Part shown: positions 26,561 through 35,937 of the stretch, piece by piece
Numbering within the stretch: position 1 is the stretch's first letter
How the letters are laid out: every line of letters starts with the position of its first letter
The notes under the pieces: model-generated
What the model was told of the DNA's origin: nothing
Database searches by the model: none
What the model saw: the letters and a program-made list of their open reading frames with translations, nothing else
NCBI RefSeq assembly: GCF_003002815.1
Contig: NZ_PVTF01000006.1
Location: 310,001-374,000, forward strand
Source of the DNA: Umezawaea tangerina
GTDB taxonomy: Bacteria > Actinomycetota > Actinomycetes > Mycobacteriales > Pseudonocardiaceae
Length of the DNA stretch: 64,000 nucleotides
Reading direction: 5' to 3'
Translations under genes and position numbers: made by a program

Positions 26561-26906
26561 CTTCCACGCCGACGACCTCCGCATCATCACAAGCGCACCA
26601 CAGGCACCGCGGATGAACGCCCACTGCGAACGGGTCATCGGCACTATCCGCCGCGAGCTCCTCGACCACATTTTGATCATGGATGAGCGTCACACACGGC
26701 AAGTCCTGAAGACCTACGAAGACCACTACAACCGATACCGCCCACACAAGGCCCGAGACCAACTACCACCCGCAGCTCGGCAACACCCTGCCGCGGTACA
26801 TGACCTCGGCACGCACAGCGTGCTCCGCACCCGCATCCTCGGCGGCCTAATCAACGAGTACAGACTTGTTACTTGACCAGCAGCGACGACTTTTCGAGCG
26901 GCACAG
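26557..26906 (+). mobile_element. 3' fragment of a family-B element
   Basis: Contains the end of the DDE domain (APRMNAHCERVIGTIRRELLDHILIM, YRPHKARDQLPP) to GGLINEYRLVT and the family-B right terminus CTTTTCGAGCGGCACA. The 5' two thirds are missing. It directly abuts another family-B copy. Confidence 0.75.
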
Positions 26907-27822
26907 GATCGCCGCCGTTGGCGGGAGGTCTTCCCGATCACGCCGGGCACCCTGCTCGCCTGGCATCGTAGGTTCATCGCCCGTAAGTGGGACTACTCCG
27001 CACATCGACGCATCGGGAGTCCACCGACACGAGCAGCGATCAGGACGCTCGTACTGCGGCTTGCCAGGGAGAACTCCCAGCGGGGACACCGCCGCATCCA
27101 AGGCGAACTGGTCGGGCTCGGATACCGCATCGCCCCTTCAACGGTCTGGCAAATCCTGCACGACGCGGGCATCGATCCAGCACCACGCCGCAGTGGCCCG
27201 ACCTGGCGAGAGTTCCTGACCGCCCAAGGCGAGGGCATCATCGCCGCGGACTTCCTGCACCTCGACACCGTGCTCGGCACACGCCTCTACGCACTGGCCT
27301 TCCTCGAACACGGCACCCGACGCCTGCACATCACCGGCGTCACCACCCACCCCACCCAGGCATAGACAGCGCAGCAGGCCAGGAATCTCGCCGCTGACCT
27401 CGGACACCGAATGGAGTCGCTCCGATTCGTGCTCCGCGACCGTGACGGCAAGTACGGTCAGGCGTTTGACGCCGTCTTCCACACCGACGATATGCGCGTC
27501 ATCACCAGCGCGCCGCAAGCGCCTCGGATGAACGCCCACTGCGAACGAGTCATCGGCACTCTCCGACGCGAACTCCTCGATCAGTTCCTGATCATGGGTG
27601 AGGGCCACCCACGGCAAGTCCTGAAGACCTACGAAGTGCACTACAACCGACATAGACCCCACCAAGCCCGCGACCAGCTACCACCCGCAGACCAGCAACA
27701 CCCCGCCGCAGTGCACGACCCCGACACCCGCAGAGTGCTCCGCACCCGCATCTTCGGCGGACTCATCAACGAGTACAGAAATGCCGCTTGACCAGCAGCG
27801 ACGACTTTTCGAGCGGCACAGG
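26907..27822 (+). mobile_element. Family-B DDE element, longest copy, with an in-frame stop
   Basis: One frame runs from about 26910 (WREVFPITPGTLLAWHRRFIA) through GHRRIQGELVGLGYRIAPSTVWQIL, ADFLHLDTVLGTRLYALAF and the catalytic ERVIGTLRRELL to a stop at 27791, then the right terminus. An in-frame TAG at about 27367 and a missing N-terminus make it inactive. It is the reference for family B in this window; 16129-16797 and 26557-26906 are shorter relatives. Confidence 0.8.
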
Positions 27823-29019
27823 TTTCGCAGAGATACATGCGCGGATGCAGTCGTGATCCCGCGAAGTTGCTGATGAGCACGGCATGATGATCAGCCATGC
27901 TGTTTCGACTGGCCTACCTCAGCATGACCAACGCGTTCGCCCTGCGCCTGCTTCCTATAAGCGACCAGGACAAGGACGCGGAAATCCTCGTGCTACAACA
28001 CCAGATCACCGTGCTGGAACGCTAACTGGGCAAAACTCCACTGCGGTTCTTCCTCGCCGATCGGGCGTTCCTCGCGGCGCTGCTGCACCGGCTCCCGCTG
28101 AGAACGCTCCGTCAGCTTCAGCTGCCGGTACGTCCGGAAACGGTGTTGCGCCGGCATCGGGGCCTGCTCGCGCGCCGCCACACGGCCAAGTCTCGGCCCC
28201 AGCGCGCCAGCCGACCGCGGACCCTGCGCTCGATCCGACGCTTGGTACTGCGCCTGGCACGGGAGAATTCCACGTGGGGCTACCGCCGCATCCACGGCGA
28301 ACTGCTCGTGCTCGGCATCAAGGTCGCCGCGTCAACGGTTTAGGAGATCCTCAAGGATGCCGGAATCGACCCAGCCTCTGATCGCACTTCCGCCACCTGG
28401 GCGGACTTCCTCCGTTCTCAGTCCGAGGTGCTGCTGGCCTGCGACTTCTTCGAGGTCTCGACCGTGCGCGGCATCCGCATGTACGCGCTCGCGGTCATCG
28501 AGCACAGCAGCGGCCGGATCCGCGTCCTGGGCGCCACCGCGCACCCGACCGCAGCGCGGTTCTCCCAAACCGCGAAGAAACTCGTCATGGACCTCGACGA
28601 CGCAGGCAGCCCGTGCGGTTCCTGATCCGCGACCGCGACGGAAAGTTCCCCACCCTGTTCGACGCCGTTCTCGCCGACGCAGGCATCCAGATCGTCCTCA
28701 GCGGTGTCCGGATCCCGCGGATGAACGCGATCATGGAGAGATGGATCCGGAGCTACCGCCACGAACTCCTCGACCGCACGCTGATCTGGAACCGATGACA
28801 CCTGCTCCACGCACTGCGGGAGTACGGGCAGTTCTACAACACCCACCGGCCCCACCAAGGTATCGTCAACGCCCGACTGCTACGGCAACTGCCACAACCA
28901 ACCACGAACCAAGCCCAGGTCGCCGACCTCGACAGCCACCGACGGTAGCGATTGGGCGGCATCCTCAACGAGTACCACCACGCAGCCTGACCAGCACGGA
29001 TGGAATTTTTGGCAAGCAC
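27823..29019 (+). mobile_element. Family-A element copy 3, heavily decayed
   Basis: The left terminus is lost at the junction with the family-B end. The transposase is recognisable from 27898 (MLFRLAYLSMTNAFALRLL) to near 28990 but has several stops and frameshifts (stops near 28024, 28342, 28797 and 28948). The right end is a mutated GGCAAGCAC. It is the oldest-looking of the three long family-A copies. Confidence 0.8.
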
Positions 29020-29075
29020 TACGGACAGTTGGGCAGTTGAAAACAATAGAATATCAACCTATCGACGGACAGCCT

Positions 29076-29672
29076 CTACTTTGCAGCTAATTCAACAATT
29101 GAAATGACTCGATCTTCGATCTCCGCGGCGGCCGAGTTCGGATCGCCTAGATTAATCAACCCCACACCAATTCGCTCGGCATGATGACAGATCCGTTGAT
29201 CGATATATTCCTGAAGCGCATCACCTTCTTCGCGAAGAGGGTCTACAGAGTCCACCATACTAAACCTCCAAGCCGGCCTAAAAATCATGTCATAAGTAGG
29301 AATATAAAGTTCTGAAAATGCGGACATCGCTTGCGCAAGCACTTCTTTATGCCGACTTAGATCGATGCTCAACGCGTCGGTATAGGCGAGAACATCGAGC
29401 AAGGATCTGTCGCAGATCACTATTTCAGCAGATCTTAAAGCCTCTACTTCCGCAGCAATTGTCCCAGCGAACAGCTCTAGTTGTGTCATATGTCCCCTGC
29501 TGCCGCCTGCCAGATAACGACTTATTCGCGAGGGTTCCAACGCAAGTGAGACTGCATATCCACGCCGTAGCAGACGTGCCACTACGTCATGACACAGCGT
29601 CGTCTTGCCAGTGAGATGGGTACCGGAAATCGCGAATCGGAACTTTCGTGAGAGTGGAGCTGCTCTATTCAT
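29076..29672 (-). CDS. P-loop kinase/NadR-like AAA protein
   Basis: From the ATG at 29672 the product has 198 residues. Walker A is GTHLTGKTTL at about residues 16-25, then LEPSRISRYL, a lid-like charged region, EIVICDRSLLDVLAYTDAL with a Walker B-like ICDRS, and a C-terminal helix. The spacing resembles AAA_28/NadR nucleoside-kinase-like domains, so the substrate may be a small nucleoside, though this is inference. A -10 TATATT ends 6 nt before the ATG, suggesting a leaderless message. It is divergent from the NUDIX gene and sits in a notably AT-rich stretch. Confidence 0.72.
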   Translation of the reverse strand: MNRAAPLSRKFRFAISGTHLTGKTTLCHDVVARLLRRGYAVSLALEPSRISRYLAGGSRGHMTQLELFAGTIAAEVEALRSAEIVICDRSLLDVLAYTDALSIDLSRHKEVLAQAMSAFSELYIPTYDMIFRPAWRFSMVDSVDPLREEGDALQEYIDQRICHHAERIGVGLINLGDPNSAAAEIEDRVISIVELAAK

Positions 29673-29678
29673 GGCCCT

Positions 29679-29708
29679 AATATAGCCAAGCGTGTGCGGT
29701 CCTGGCAA
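29679..29708 (-). promoter_or_regulatory. Putative leaderless promoter of the kinase-like gene
   Basis: TTGCCA (29708-29703) and TATATT (29684-29679) on the minus strand are separated by 18 nt. The -10 box ends 6 nt before the ATG, so transcription probably starts at the start codon. No Shine-Dalgarno precedes the ATG. Confidence 0.5.
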
Positions 29709-29760
29709 GAGTTTCACAACGGTCCGACAAGACGTCTATTTTCAAAAAATGCAATCCTGA

Positions 29761-29766
29761 TACTAT
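29761..29766 (+). promoter_or_regulatory. Putative -10 box, leaderless NUDIX gene
   Basis: TACTAT ends 6 nt before the NUDIX ATG at 29773, and no ribosome site is visible. This suits a leaderless transcript. A -35 box is not obvious. Confidence 0.4.
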
Positions 29767-29772
29767 TGCCGA

Positions 29773-30273
29773 ATGAGTAGATCAATACTAGTCGCGGAGG
29801 GCGGAGCCACGAAGGATAACGGGTTTCTATACATCTGCTCGGGATATCTTGTCGAAGACGCCAGAGTTCTATTGGTGCATCACAACGGGTTTGACAAGTG
29901 GGTCCCACCAGGTGGTCATATTGAATTTGGAGAGACATTTTCTCAAACAGCAACGCGCGAGTTTCTTGAGGAAACCGGCTTGACTGTACGCGCAATTTCT
30001 GCATCCATGGAAATCGACCCAAAGGACGGGAATGCCATACCAGAGCCTGTACCCTTCTATGTTGACGTCGAATATAACAGCTTTACAAAGCCAGCTTTGG
30101 TCCAATTTTTTTATGTCGAGCGTGACAAGTCGGGCAGACAGGTAGAGGAAGCACAGTTGTCGGAGATAAAGCAGCTCGGTTGGTTTTCGATGGAAGAACT
30201 AGAAACCATCTCTACATTTGACCAAGTTCGCAGTCTTGCCCGACATGCGCTAATGCACTATCCAGTACGCTAG
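29773..30273 (+). CDS. NUDIX hydrolase
   Basis: The 166-residue protein carries a complete Nudix box (GGHIEFGETFSQTATREFLEE...), matching GX5EX7REUXEEXGU, at about residues 57-79. The surrounding fold is typical of the family: KWVPPGG, EPVPFYVDVEY, GWFSMEEL. These enzymes hydrolyse nucleoside diphosphates linked to another group or act as nucleotide pool sanitizers. Here it is followed by a SAM-dependent methyltransferase and is divergent from a P-loop kinase-like gene, which hints at a shared nucleotide substrate. Start at the ATG; a 14-bp palindrome spans its stop codon. Confidence 0.9.
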   Translation: MSRSILVAEGGATKDNGFLYICSGYLVEDARVLLVHHNGFDKWVPPGGHIEFGETFSQTATREFLEETGLTVRAISASMEIDPKDGNAIPEPVPFYVDVEYNSFTKPALVQFFYVERDKSGRQVEEAQLSEIKQLGWFSMEELETISTFDQVRSLARHALMHYPVR

Positions 30274-30278
30274 CGTAC
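30265..30278. promoter_or_regulatory. 14-bp palindrome between NUDIX and methyltransferase genes
   Basis: GTACGCTAGCGTAC, a perfect palindrome spanning the NUDIX stop codon. Possibly an intercistronic hairpin or a binding site. Confidence 0.35.
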
Positions 30279-30297
30279 AGCAATTTAAGGGAGTCAT

Positions 30298-30948
30298 GTG
30301 ACCGAGACGGGATGGAAAAACCTATTTCCTCATCAAGTCCCAAGCACCCTTCACTGGGAATCAAAAGATTTCATCCAGAAAGGCAAGGGAAATATCCTTG
30401 ATCTTGGGTGTGGATCGGAACCGGCGCAAGTAATCAATAATGACTATTGTTACGTTAAAGTCGACATTAACCCTAACGTGGTTGACAATTTGCGGGAATC
30501 TTCGCTCAAAGGAGTGCATATTGCGCAAGCCGACGCGACATCGCTGCCATTCCAAAATAGCACTTTTGATTTAATCCTATGCAAAGCTATCTTTACAGCG
30601 CTAGTCACCGATGATGCTTGTAAGGCAACAATTTTAGAGATTCAACGAGTGCTGCGACCAGGTGGTCTAGCACTAGTCTTGGATTTCCTTATTAACCAAG
30701 ACGATCCATACTTTACCAGCCGATACAAGCAAACACATGATTATCCATATGGAACTTTTTGGGTCCATGACGACCTAGGGAATATACTGTACTCGGCTCG
30801 CCACTTCTCACACACATGGCTTCAAGAAATGCTCTCCTTGACACCAAGGCTGCGGCTCTCTCAAACGGAAGTTAGGCCTGTCCACACCCGAACAGGAAAG
30901 CCAACACTCGGAATATTCCACATCGTGGAGAAAATTAGCGAAGCTTAA
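30298..30948 (+). CDS. Class I SAM-dependent methyltransferase
   Basis: The GTG at 30298 has an AAGGGAG site. The 216-residue protein shows the Rossmann motifs: ILDLGCGSEPAQV (motif I), VKVDINPNVV (acidic loop), IAQADATSLPF, FDLILCKAIF (motif IV), LRPGGLALVLDFL. The C-terminal region (YPYGTFWVHDDLG) probably shapes the substrate pocket. Small-molecule methylation is most likely. It is the second gene after the NUDIX hydrolase and overlaps the convergent TPR-like gene by 14 bases. Confidence 0.88.
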   Translation: MTETGWKNLFPHQVPSTLHWESKDFIQKGKGNILDLGCGSEPAQVINNDYCYVKVDINPNVVDNLRESSLKGVHIAQADATSLPFQNSTFDLILCKAIFTALVTDDACKATILEIQRVLRPGGLALVLDFLINQDDPYFTSRYKQTHDYPYGTFWVHDDLGNILYSARHFSHTWLQEMLSLTPRLRLSQTEVRPVHTRTGKPTLGIFHIVEKISEA

Positions 30949-32242
30949 TTCCGAGAGTTGCAAGGTGGGGCCAAATCGCGGACCAAGACTGGTCGCGCGC
31001 GAGAAATGCGTAGCTTCTAGTAGGACTACCGTCAGATTCAATAGCAGACCGGAGCGTCTGCCAACTCTTCCATATATTCCTATTCTGGCCTGTTGCGAAC
31101 TTACTAGCCGCCACCATCCTCGCAGTGCGCGATTCGAGCAATGTGCGCGGGCTATAACCATCGGCTAAACTGGCCGACTCATCAAAGTAGTCTAGGCAGA
31201 TGGGGTTGTCCTCCAGAAAGTACAGCCACCCCACATTTAGTTTAGCGCTCGCAAGCCCTGCGGTATTTGGGTTTACCGCGACACGCCCTTGGAGGTACTC
31301 GACACCCTCTTGGGCGATCGCAAGAGAGTTATGGAGCGATCTAGAAGTTGGCTCCAAGATCCACCCCAAATGTGCCTTTCTCCAGCGAACCGTTCCTGGA
31401 ATCCAGTCGTCTGAAGGCGTGTAAGACAGGAGGAAAGGGTCAATACGCTCCATTCGTTCAAGGTATCGAGCAGAGCGGGCGAAATCCTCCAGTTCGTAGT
31501 AGTAGACAAACAGCTCTTTGAAAAGCCGGAGCTTATATTCATTGGGTAGCTTACGAACCGGAATCTGGGGGAAATACCTGCACATTAGGTAATAGACTAT
31601 TGAAAATCTTCCGCGACTCCGATTTATCAGTATCAGATTCGCGAGGAAGAGCGCAGCAATCTCGAAGTCTCGACGGGTGATCGCCAACTCCAGAAAAGTT
31701 TGTGACATCGTGGCTGATTCGGAGTAACGGCCAGCCCAAAAGGCAGTTGTCACGGAATACTCAAGATCTGACACGGACTCCAGGTTGGCTGCGGTCTCTT
31801 CACGCCTTTCGGTAAGGTTGTTATTTTTCGACTGACTCGCGATCAAATTGTCAACAACCAGGCCGAGAATTTCCAGCTCCATACCCTTGCGCCAGTCGTC
31901 TGCGCCAAGCAGTGGGAACATATTCCGGGCTTCATTGCGCCATTGCGTGGGTTTCGCGTGCGTTGGATCAACGTCAAAGCCAAACAGGCGCGCGGCTGCG
32001 CGCTTTGCGATACCGCTGGGCATGTCCGCGACAGCCTGGCTCACCATGTCGAAGACTTTGACAGTAAACGCCCTATGCGAAGCGTCCCAAAGCTGGACCT
32101 TTTGTCGAAGTGTGACAATCTCTAGACTTTTAAGCGACGGATTAGGGCTGTCAACTCTCACAATTCCGCGCTCGCGTACTTGCGCCAAATCCCGAAGGAG
32201 TTGCTGGCGCAGCTCAGCAAGGGACTCACGTGAGAAAGTCAT
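30935..32242 (-). CDS. TPR-like helical protein, unknown function
   Basis: The ATG at 32242 has GGGAGG 6 nt upstream and is preferred over one ten codons earlier; the product has 435 residues. After an N-terminal segment (LAELRQQLLRDLAQVRERGIVRV), the body is a series of paired helices of TPR or HTH-regulator style (SVTTAFWAGRYSESATMSQTFLEL, FEIAALFLANLILINRSRGRF, LFKELFVYYYELEDFARSARYLERM, AKLNVGWLYFLEDNPICLDYFDESA). There is no catalytic motif. Such helical scaffolds occur in actinomycete regulators. It is convergent with, and probably partners, the kinase/NUDIX/methyltransferase genes. Confidence 0.62.
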   Translation of the reverse strand: MTFSRESLAELRQQLLRDLAQVRERGIVRVDSPNPSLKSLEIVTLRQKVQLWDASHRAFTVKVFDMVSQAVADMPSGIAKRAAARLFGFDVDPTHAKPTQWRNEARNMFPLLGADDWRKGMELEILGLVVDNLIASQSKNNNLTERREETAANLESVSDLEYSVTTAFWAGRYSESATMSQTFLELAITRRDFEIAALFLANLILINRSRGRFSIVYYLMCRYFPQIPVRKLPNEYKLRLFKELFVYYYELEDFARSARYLERMERIDPFLLSYTPSDDWIPGTVRWRKAHLGWILEPTSRSLHNSLAIAQEGVEYLQGRVAVNPNTAGLASAKLNVGWLYFLEDNPICLDYFDESASLADGYSPRTLLESRTARMVAASKFATGQNRNIWKSWQTLRSAIESDGSPTRSYAFLARDQSWSAIWPHLATLGIKLR

Positions 32243-32502
32243 CCGAACCTCCCCTGATCTCACCCAGATCATACCCTGATACCGCCTGCTGCCATGAGGT
32301 CTTCTTGAGTCGTCAGGCGATCCGCGATGATCGCAGCTCAGACAGAGAGGTCAGGTCGCAACCGCAGTCAGAGATGATCCTTGATCTCGCCTGTTCCGCT
32401 CAACTATTGCTGTAACTCTGATGACTATTACAAGGCAACAGCCACTCACCTAGTTAGATACATAAAGAGCGCGTTAGCACCTGAAAAAGGAGAAAGTCAG
32501 AA

Positions 32503-32741
32503 ATGCCCGGTAAACTACCTCCTCGCAGGCGCTTAAACGCCCTGCAACGGCAGCATGACCACGCCAACGCAAGCGGTGCAACAACATCCTCGCGGCCGCC
32601 GCGATCGCAGTCCTGCTGGTGGCTAGCACAGCCACCGTCACCGTCGAACTCACGAACGGCAAATACAACAACCACTGTCACCACCAGCGCGTAGGTCGGC
32701 TCACCGCCGAAGCAGACGAACATGGCGAACAACGAGAGTGA
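32503..32741 (+). pseudogene. Small membrane protein, apparently frameshifted
   Basis: An AAAAGGAGAAA site precedes the ATG at 32503, which gives a basic N-terminus (MPGKLPPRRRLNALQRQHDHA). Around 32570 another frame continues as a hydrophobic helix (NILAAAAIAVLLVASTATVTV) to a stop at 32741, overlapping the next gene. The two parts fit a single short membrane protein if one base was gained or lost. In the original frame the reading becomes Ser/Thr/Pro-rich. Confidence 0.4.
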
Positions 32742-33030
32742 CGTGTTCCAGGAACTCAGCCGGTCCGAACCCGAAACCGCCCTCAGCGCCAAGATCCACG
32801 CGCGTCCAGAGGCGCGGGGCACCTCCATCGAGTTTGAGGTCGAGGGTGCCAAGGGCGCCAGCCGGTGCGACCTGATGGCACTCACGCGCGACGGCGAGTT
32901 GATGCCCGTCACGTCGTGGCTGGTGGGAGCAACGGCGCTCAACGGGGGCGTGGGCATGCGGTGGAGCGAGATCACCGCGTTCGTTGTGAAGGATGCCAGT
33001 GGAGCGACGCTGCTCCACATGCCGACTTAA
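32722..33030 (+). CDS. Hypothetical 102-residue protein
   Basis: The protein is acidic and probably beta-rich, with segments ETALSAKIHARPEARGTSIEFEV, KGASRCDLMALTRDGELMPVTSWLV and WSEITAFVVKDASGATLL. Its start overlaps the end of the preceding membrane-protein frame. The pattern of alternating hydrophobics suggests a small beta-sandwich. No family is recognised; no ribosome site is clear. Confidence 0.55.
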   Translation: MANNESDVFQELSRSEPETALSAKIHARPEARGTSIEFEVEGAKGASRCDLMALTRDGELMPVTSWLVGATALNGGVGMRWSEITAFVVKDASGATLLHMPT

Positions 33031-33537
33031 GACTTCTACCACGGAAGTGCGCGACGCGAATGCCTGCTTAATTAACACCTCAGAGGGCTAGTTGTCCCAG
33101 ATCGCTTAGTGGTCCTCGCACCATGATCAGCTCGGATCAAACATGTCCACCGGAGCATCCGAAACCTAGTAGGACTCTCAAGAGTCGAAGAGCCACTATG
33201 GAGTACGAGTCGCGGCACCTCGAATGAGGCGAAGAATCCACCCCCTGTAGACATGGGGAAAGCTGGTTAGTCCTGGGTTATCTAAGAGTTTGACGGTGTC
33301 CTCGTGTTGTCTGCGGCCCGCCATGTCTCCAGAGTCGCACGGATCAAACTGCGTCGCCAAGTCGCTGTGCACCGACCCGACGAGGGCAATGTCCAGCCGA
33401 GTGGTAGGCCGAAACAGGCTCAGGCGCCAAAGGCACAGAATCGCAGTTCCTGCTCCATGGCACCCGCGCAAGTCATCAAGTGTCGGCACCACTTGTCGAC
33501 GAACCCGACCAGAAGCATCGGAACAGGAAAGAGACCC
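33031..33537. other. 500-bp stretch without a supported gene
   Basis: Open frames exist on both strands here, but none has a ribosome site together with a plausible protein composition, and they overlap one another. I see no IS ends, tRNA or repeat. It probably contains the promoter of the 33538 gene. Confidence 0.35.
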
Positions 33538-33750
33538 ATGCAGAACAACACCTCCAACGACGGGCCATCGAACGACAACCAACCGATGGACCACCACACC
33601 GCCCTGCTCATGCTGATCGGAGTCATAGCCGCGATCCTATTGGGCGGTCTAACCTACCTCGACGAACACAACACGCCCGTGGCACTCATCGCCGCCATCT
33701 CGGGGTTCGTCGGCGGTGTCTTGTTCGGCAAGGCGATCATCCGTCGATGA
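33538..33750 (+). CDS. Two-helix small membrane protein
   Basis: From the ATG at 33538 (AGGAAAGAG upstream), 70 residues: a polar Asn-rich N-terminus, a helix HTALLMLIGVIAAILLGGLTYL, a short turn (DEHNTPV) and a second helix (ALIAAISGFVGGVLFGKAII) ending with IRR. It is typical of small accessory membrane proteins on integrative elements; family unknown. Confidence 0.6.
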   Translation: MQNNTSNDGPSNDNQPMDHHTALLMLIGVIAAILLGGLTYLDEHNTPVALIAAISGFVGGVLFGKAIIRR

Positions 33751-33921
33751 CGCCGTAACACAAATGGACCGGAGACCTGTGCTCGGCCGGTGACCAGTAA
33801 TCGCAGGCGCTCGTGTGCAGCGTTCTGAAGTCCACGGGTTGGGTCTCGGTCGTTTCGCCAGCGGCTGACTGGGGCTACGACACCGACCGGGCCTGGATCA
33901 CCAATAGCTACCCGCGCCTCG

Positions 33922-34351
33922 CTGCTCAAGATCAACCCAGGGCCGGACGGTTTGCCGTGGTTGGACGATGCGCGCCTGGCCGAGGTGGTCTCGTCGCTGA
34001 CGCGCTCCGAGGTGGGCAAGCTCATCGAGCTCAACGAGCGGATGACTGAGCGCCTCCTTGAGGGCCTGCCTGTGGCGGGACTACCGAATTGGGACCAGGG
34101 ACGCGCGCAGCGCGTCCGGTTTATCGACTTTGACGACGCAGCCAACAACGACTTCCTGGCGATCAGCCAGTTCCGGGTGGATGAGCCCGGCGGCCAGGCC
34201 AAGAAGTTCGTCGCTCCCGATGTCGTGCTGTTCGTCAATGGCATTCCGCTGGTGGTCATCGAGTGCAAGAGCCCGTACATCACCGACCCGATGGCCGAGG
34301 GCATCACCCAGCTGCGTCGCTACGCCAACCAGCGTCACCTCGGCCTTGTGG
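33922..34351 (+). pseudogene. Type I restriction HsdR fragment (N-terminal nuclease domain)
   Basis: An open frame reading LLKINPGPDGLPWLDDARLAEVV ... RFIDFDDAANNDFLAISQFRV ... APDVVLFVNGIPLVVIECKSP ... GITQLRRYANQR contains the PD-(D/E)xK nuclease core of HsdR (Asp in PDVVLF, Glu-x-Lys in ECK). It begins abruptly and is cut at 34351 by family-A IS copy 2. No hsdM or hsdS gene is in view. The 170 bases before it do not resemble restriction genes. Confidence 0.8.
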
Positions 34352-35584
34352 CTGCCGAAAACCTCATCCATGCAGGTGACAGAGGGTCCACCGAGACTCA
34401 TGCGCGGATGCAGTCATGATCATGCCGCTGCCGATAAGCACGGCATGATGATCGGTCATGCTGCTTCGGCTGGCCTACCTCAGCGTGACCAACGCGTTCG
34501 CGCTACTACGCCTACTCCCCATTAGCGACCGGGACAAAGACGTGGAGATCCTGTTGCTACGGCACCAGATCACCGTGCTGGAATGCCAACTGGGCAAGAC
34601 TCGACTGCGGTTCTCCCCCGCCGATCGGGCGTTCCTCGCGGCATTACTGCACCGGCTCCCGGCAAGAGTGCTTCGTCAGTTCCAGTTGCCGGTGCGCCCA
34701 GAAACGGTACTGCGCTGGCATCGGGACCTGCTCGCACGCCGCCACGCGGCCAAGTCTCGCCCCCAACGCCCCGGCCGACCGCGGACACTACGGTCAATCC
34801 GGCTCCTAGTGCTCCGCCTGGCACGAGAGAACCCCACCTGGGGCTACCGCCGCATCCACGGCGAGCTACTCGTGCTTGGCATCACGGTCGCCGCATCCAC
34901 GGTCTGGCAGATCCTCCAGGACGCCGGAATCGACCCGGCATCCGATCGCACGTCCACTACCTGGGCAGACTTCCTCCGCTCCCAGGCCCAGGTACTACTG
35001 GCCTGCGACTTTTCGACGTACCGACCGTGAGCGGCACCCACCTGTACGTACTCGCGGTCATCGAACACACAAGCCGCCGAATCCGCGTCCTGGGCGCCAC
35101 GGCGCATCCGACCGCTGCCTGGGTCGCCCAGGCAGCGAAGAACCTCGTGATGGACCTCGACGACGCGGGCAACTCCGCGAGGTTCCTGATGCGCGATCGC
35201 GACGGGAAGTTCCCCGCCCTGTTCGACGCCGTCCTCGCCGATGCGGGCATCCGGGTTGTCCTCAGCGGTGTCCGAATACCGCAGATGAACGCGATCATGG
35301 AACGCTGGATCAAAACCTGCCGCCACGAACTCCTCGACCGCACCCTCATCTGGAACCAACGACATCTGTTGCATGCCCTACGTGAGTACGAGCAGTTCTA
35401 CAACACCCACCGACCCCACCAAGGCATCGCCAACGCACGACCACTACACCCACTGCCACCACCGATCACCGACCAAGCCCAGATCACCGACTTCGACGTC
35501 CGTCGACGACAACGACTGGGCGGCATCCTCAACGAGTACCACCACGCCGCCTGACCAGCACGGACGTAGTTTTCGGCAAGCACA
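34352..35584 (+). mobile_element. Family-A DDE insertion sequence, copy 2, best preserved
   Basis: About 1.23 kb from the left end CTGCCGAAAACC to the right end GTTTTCGGCAAGCACA. The transposase starts at 34458 (MLLRLAYLSVTNAFALLRLL) and is intact for 180 codons to LLACDF. A 2-bp deletion near 35012 then shifts the frame, which resumes as DVPTVSGTHLYVLAV ... RDRDGKFPALFDAVL ... MNAIMERWIKTCRHELL and ends at 35554. One frameshift is the only visible defect. It interrupts the hsdR fragment. Confidence 0.88.
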
Positions 35585-35937
35585 GGGTCCTGCGGCGTCG
35601 GGCGGGTGTCGGAGTGTGCGTTCACTGCGGCGAGCAGGTGGCTGAAGCGCGCCGCGGTGGCTGGGATGCCGTAGGCCGGGCTGGTGATCTCCTTTTCGAG
35701 GGTGCCGCTGCGGAGGTCGCCGCTGAGCCTGAAACGGGAGATCTTGTTGTCGAAGCTCTGCACGACCCACAGCGCGTGGACGCGGTGCAGTCCGACAAGC
35801 CCGCGCACCTGGCGGTGAGGCCAGGCGAGCGAAAGCCCATGATCGGCGAGGTTCTCGGCCACGCGCTGCTCGCCGCCGACCCCGATCTCGCCGGCACCGT
35901 CCGCGCCGAAGACGCGCAGCGGTGGCAGCGGCCACAT
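35585..35937 (-). pseudogene. C-terminal remnant of an SMP-30/NHL-like protein
   Basis: The minus-strand frame from about 35937 contains ALWVVQSFDNKISRFRLSGDL, LEKEITSPAYGIPATAARF and LAAVNAHSDTRP, which resemble the last two blades of SMP-30/NHL-type beta-propeller proteins of actinomycetes. It is cut at its 3' end by IS copy 2; the N-terminal blades are absent. The upstream part of the frame (GEIGVGGEQRVAENLADHG) may be coding or noise. Confidence 0.5.

Noticed and set aside
33813-34049. 78-codon frame before the HsdR fragment
   Set aside because: Different frame from the HsdR remnant, no homology that I recognise, no ribosome site.
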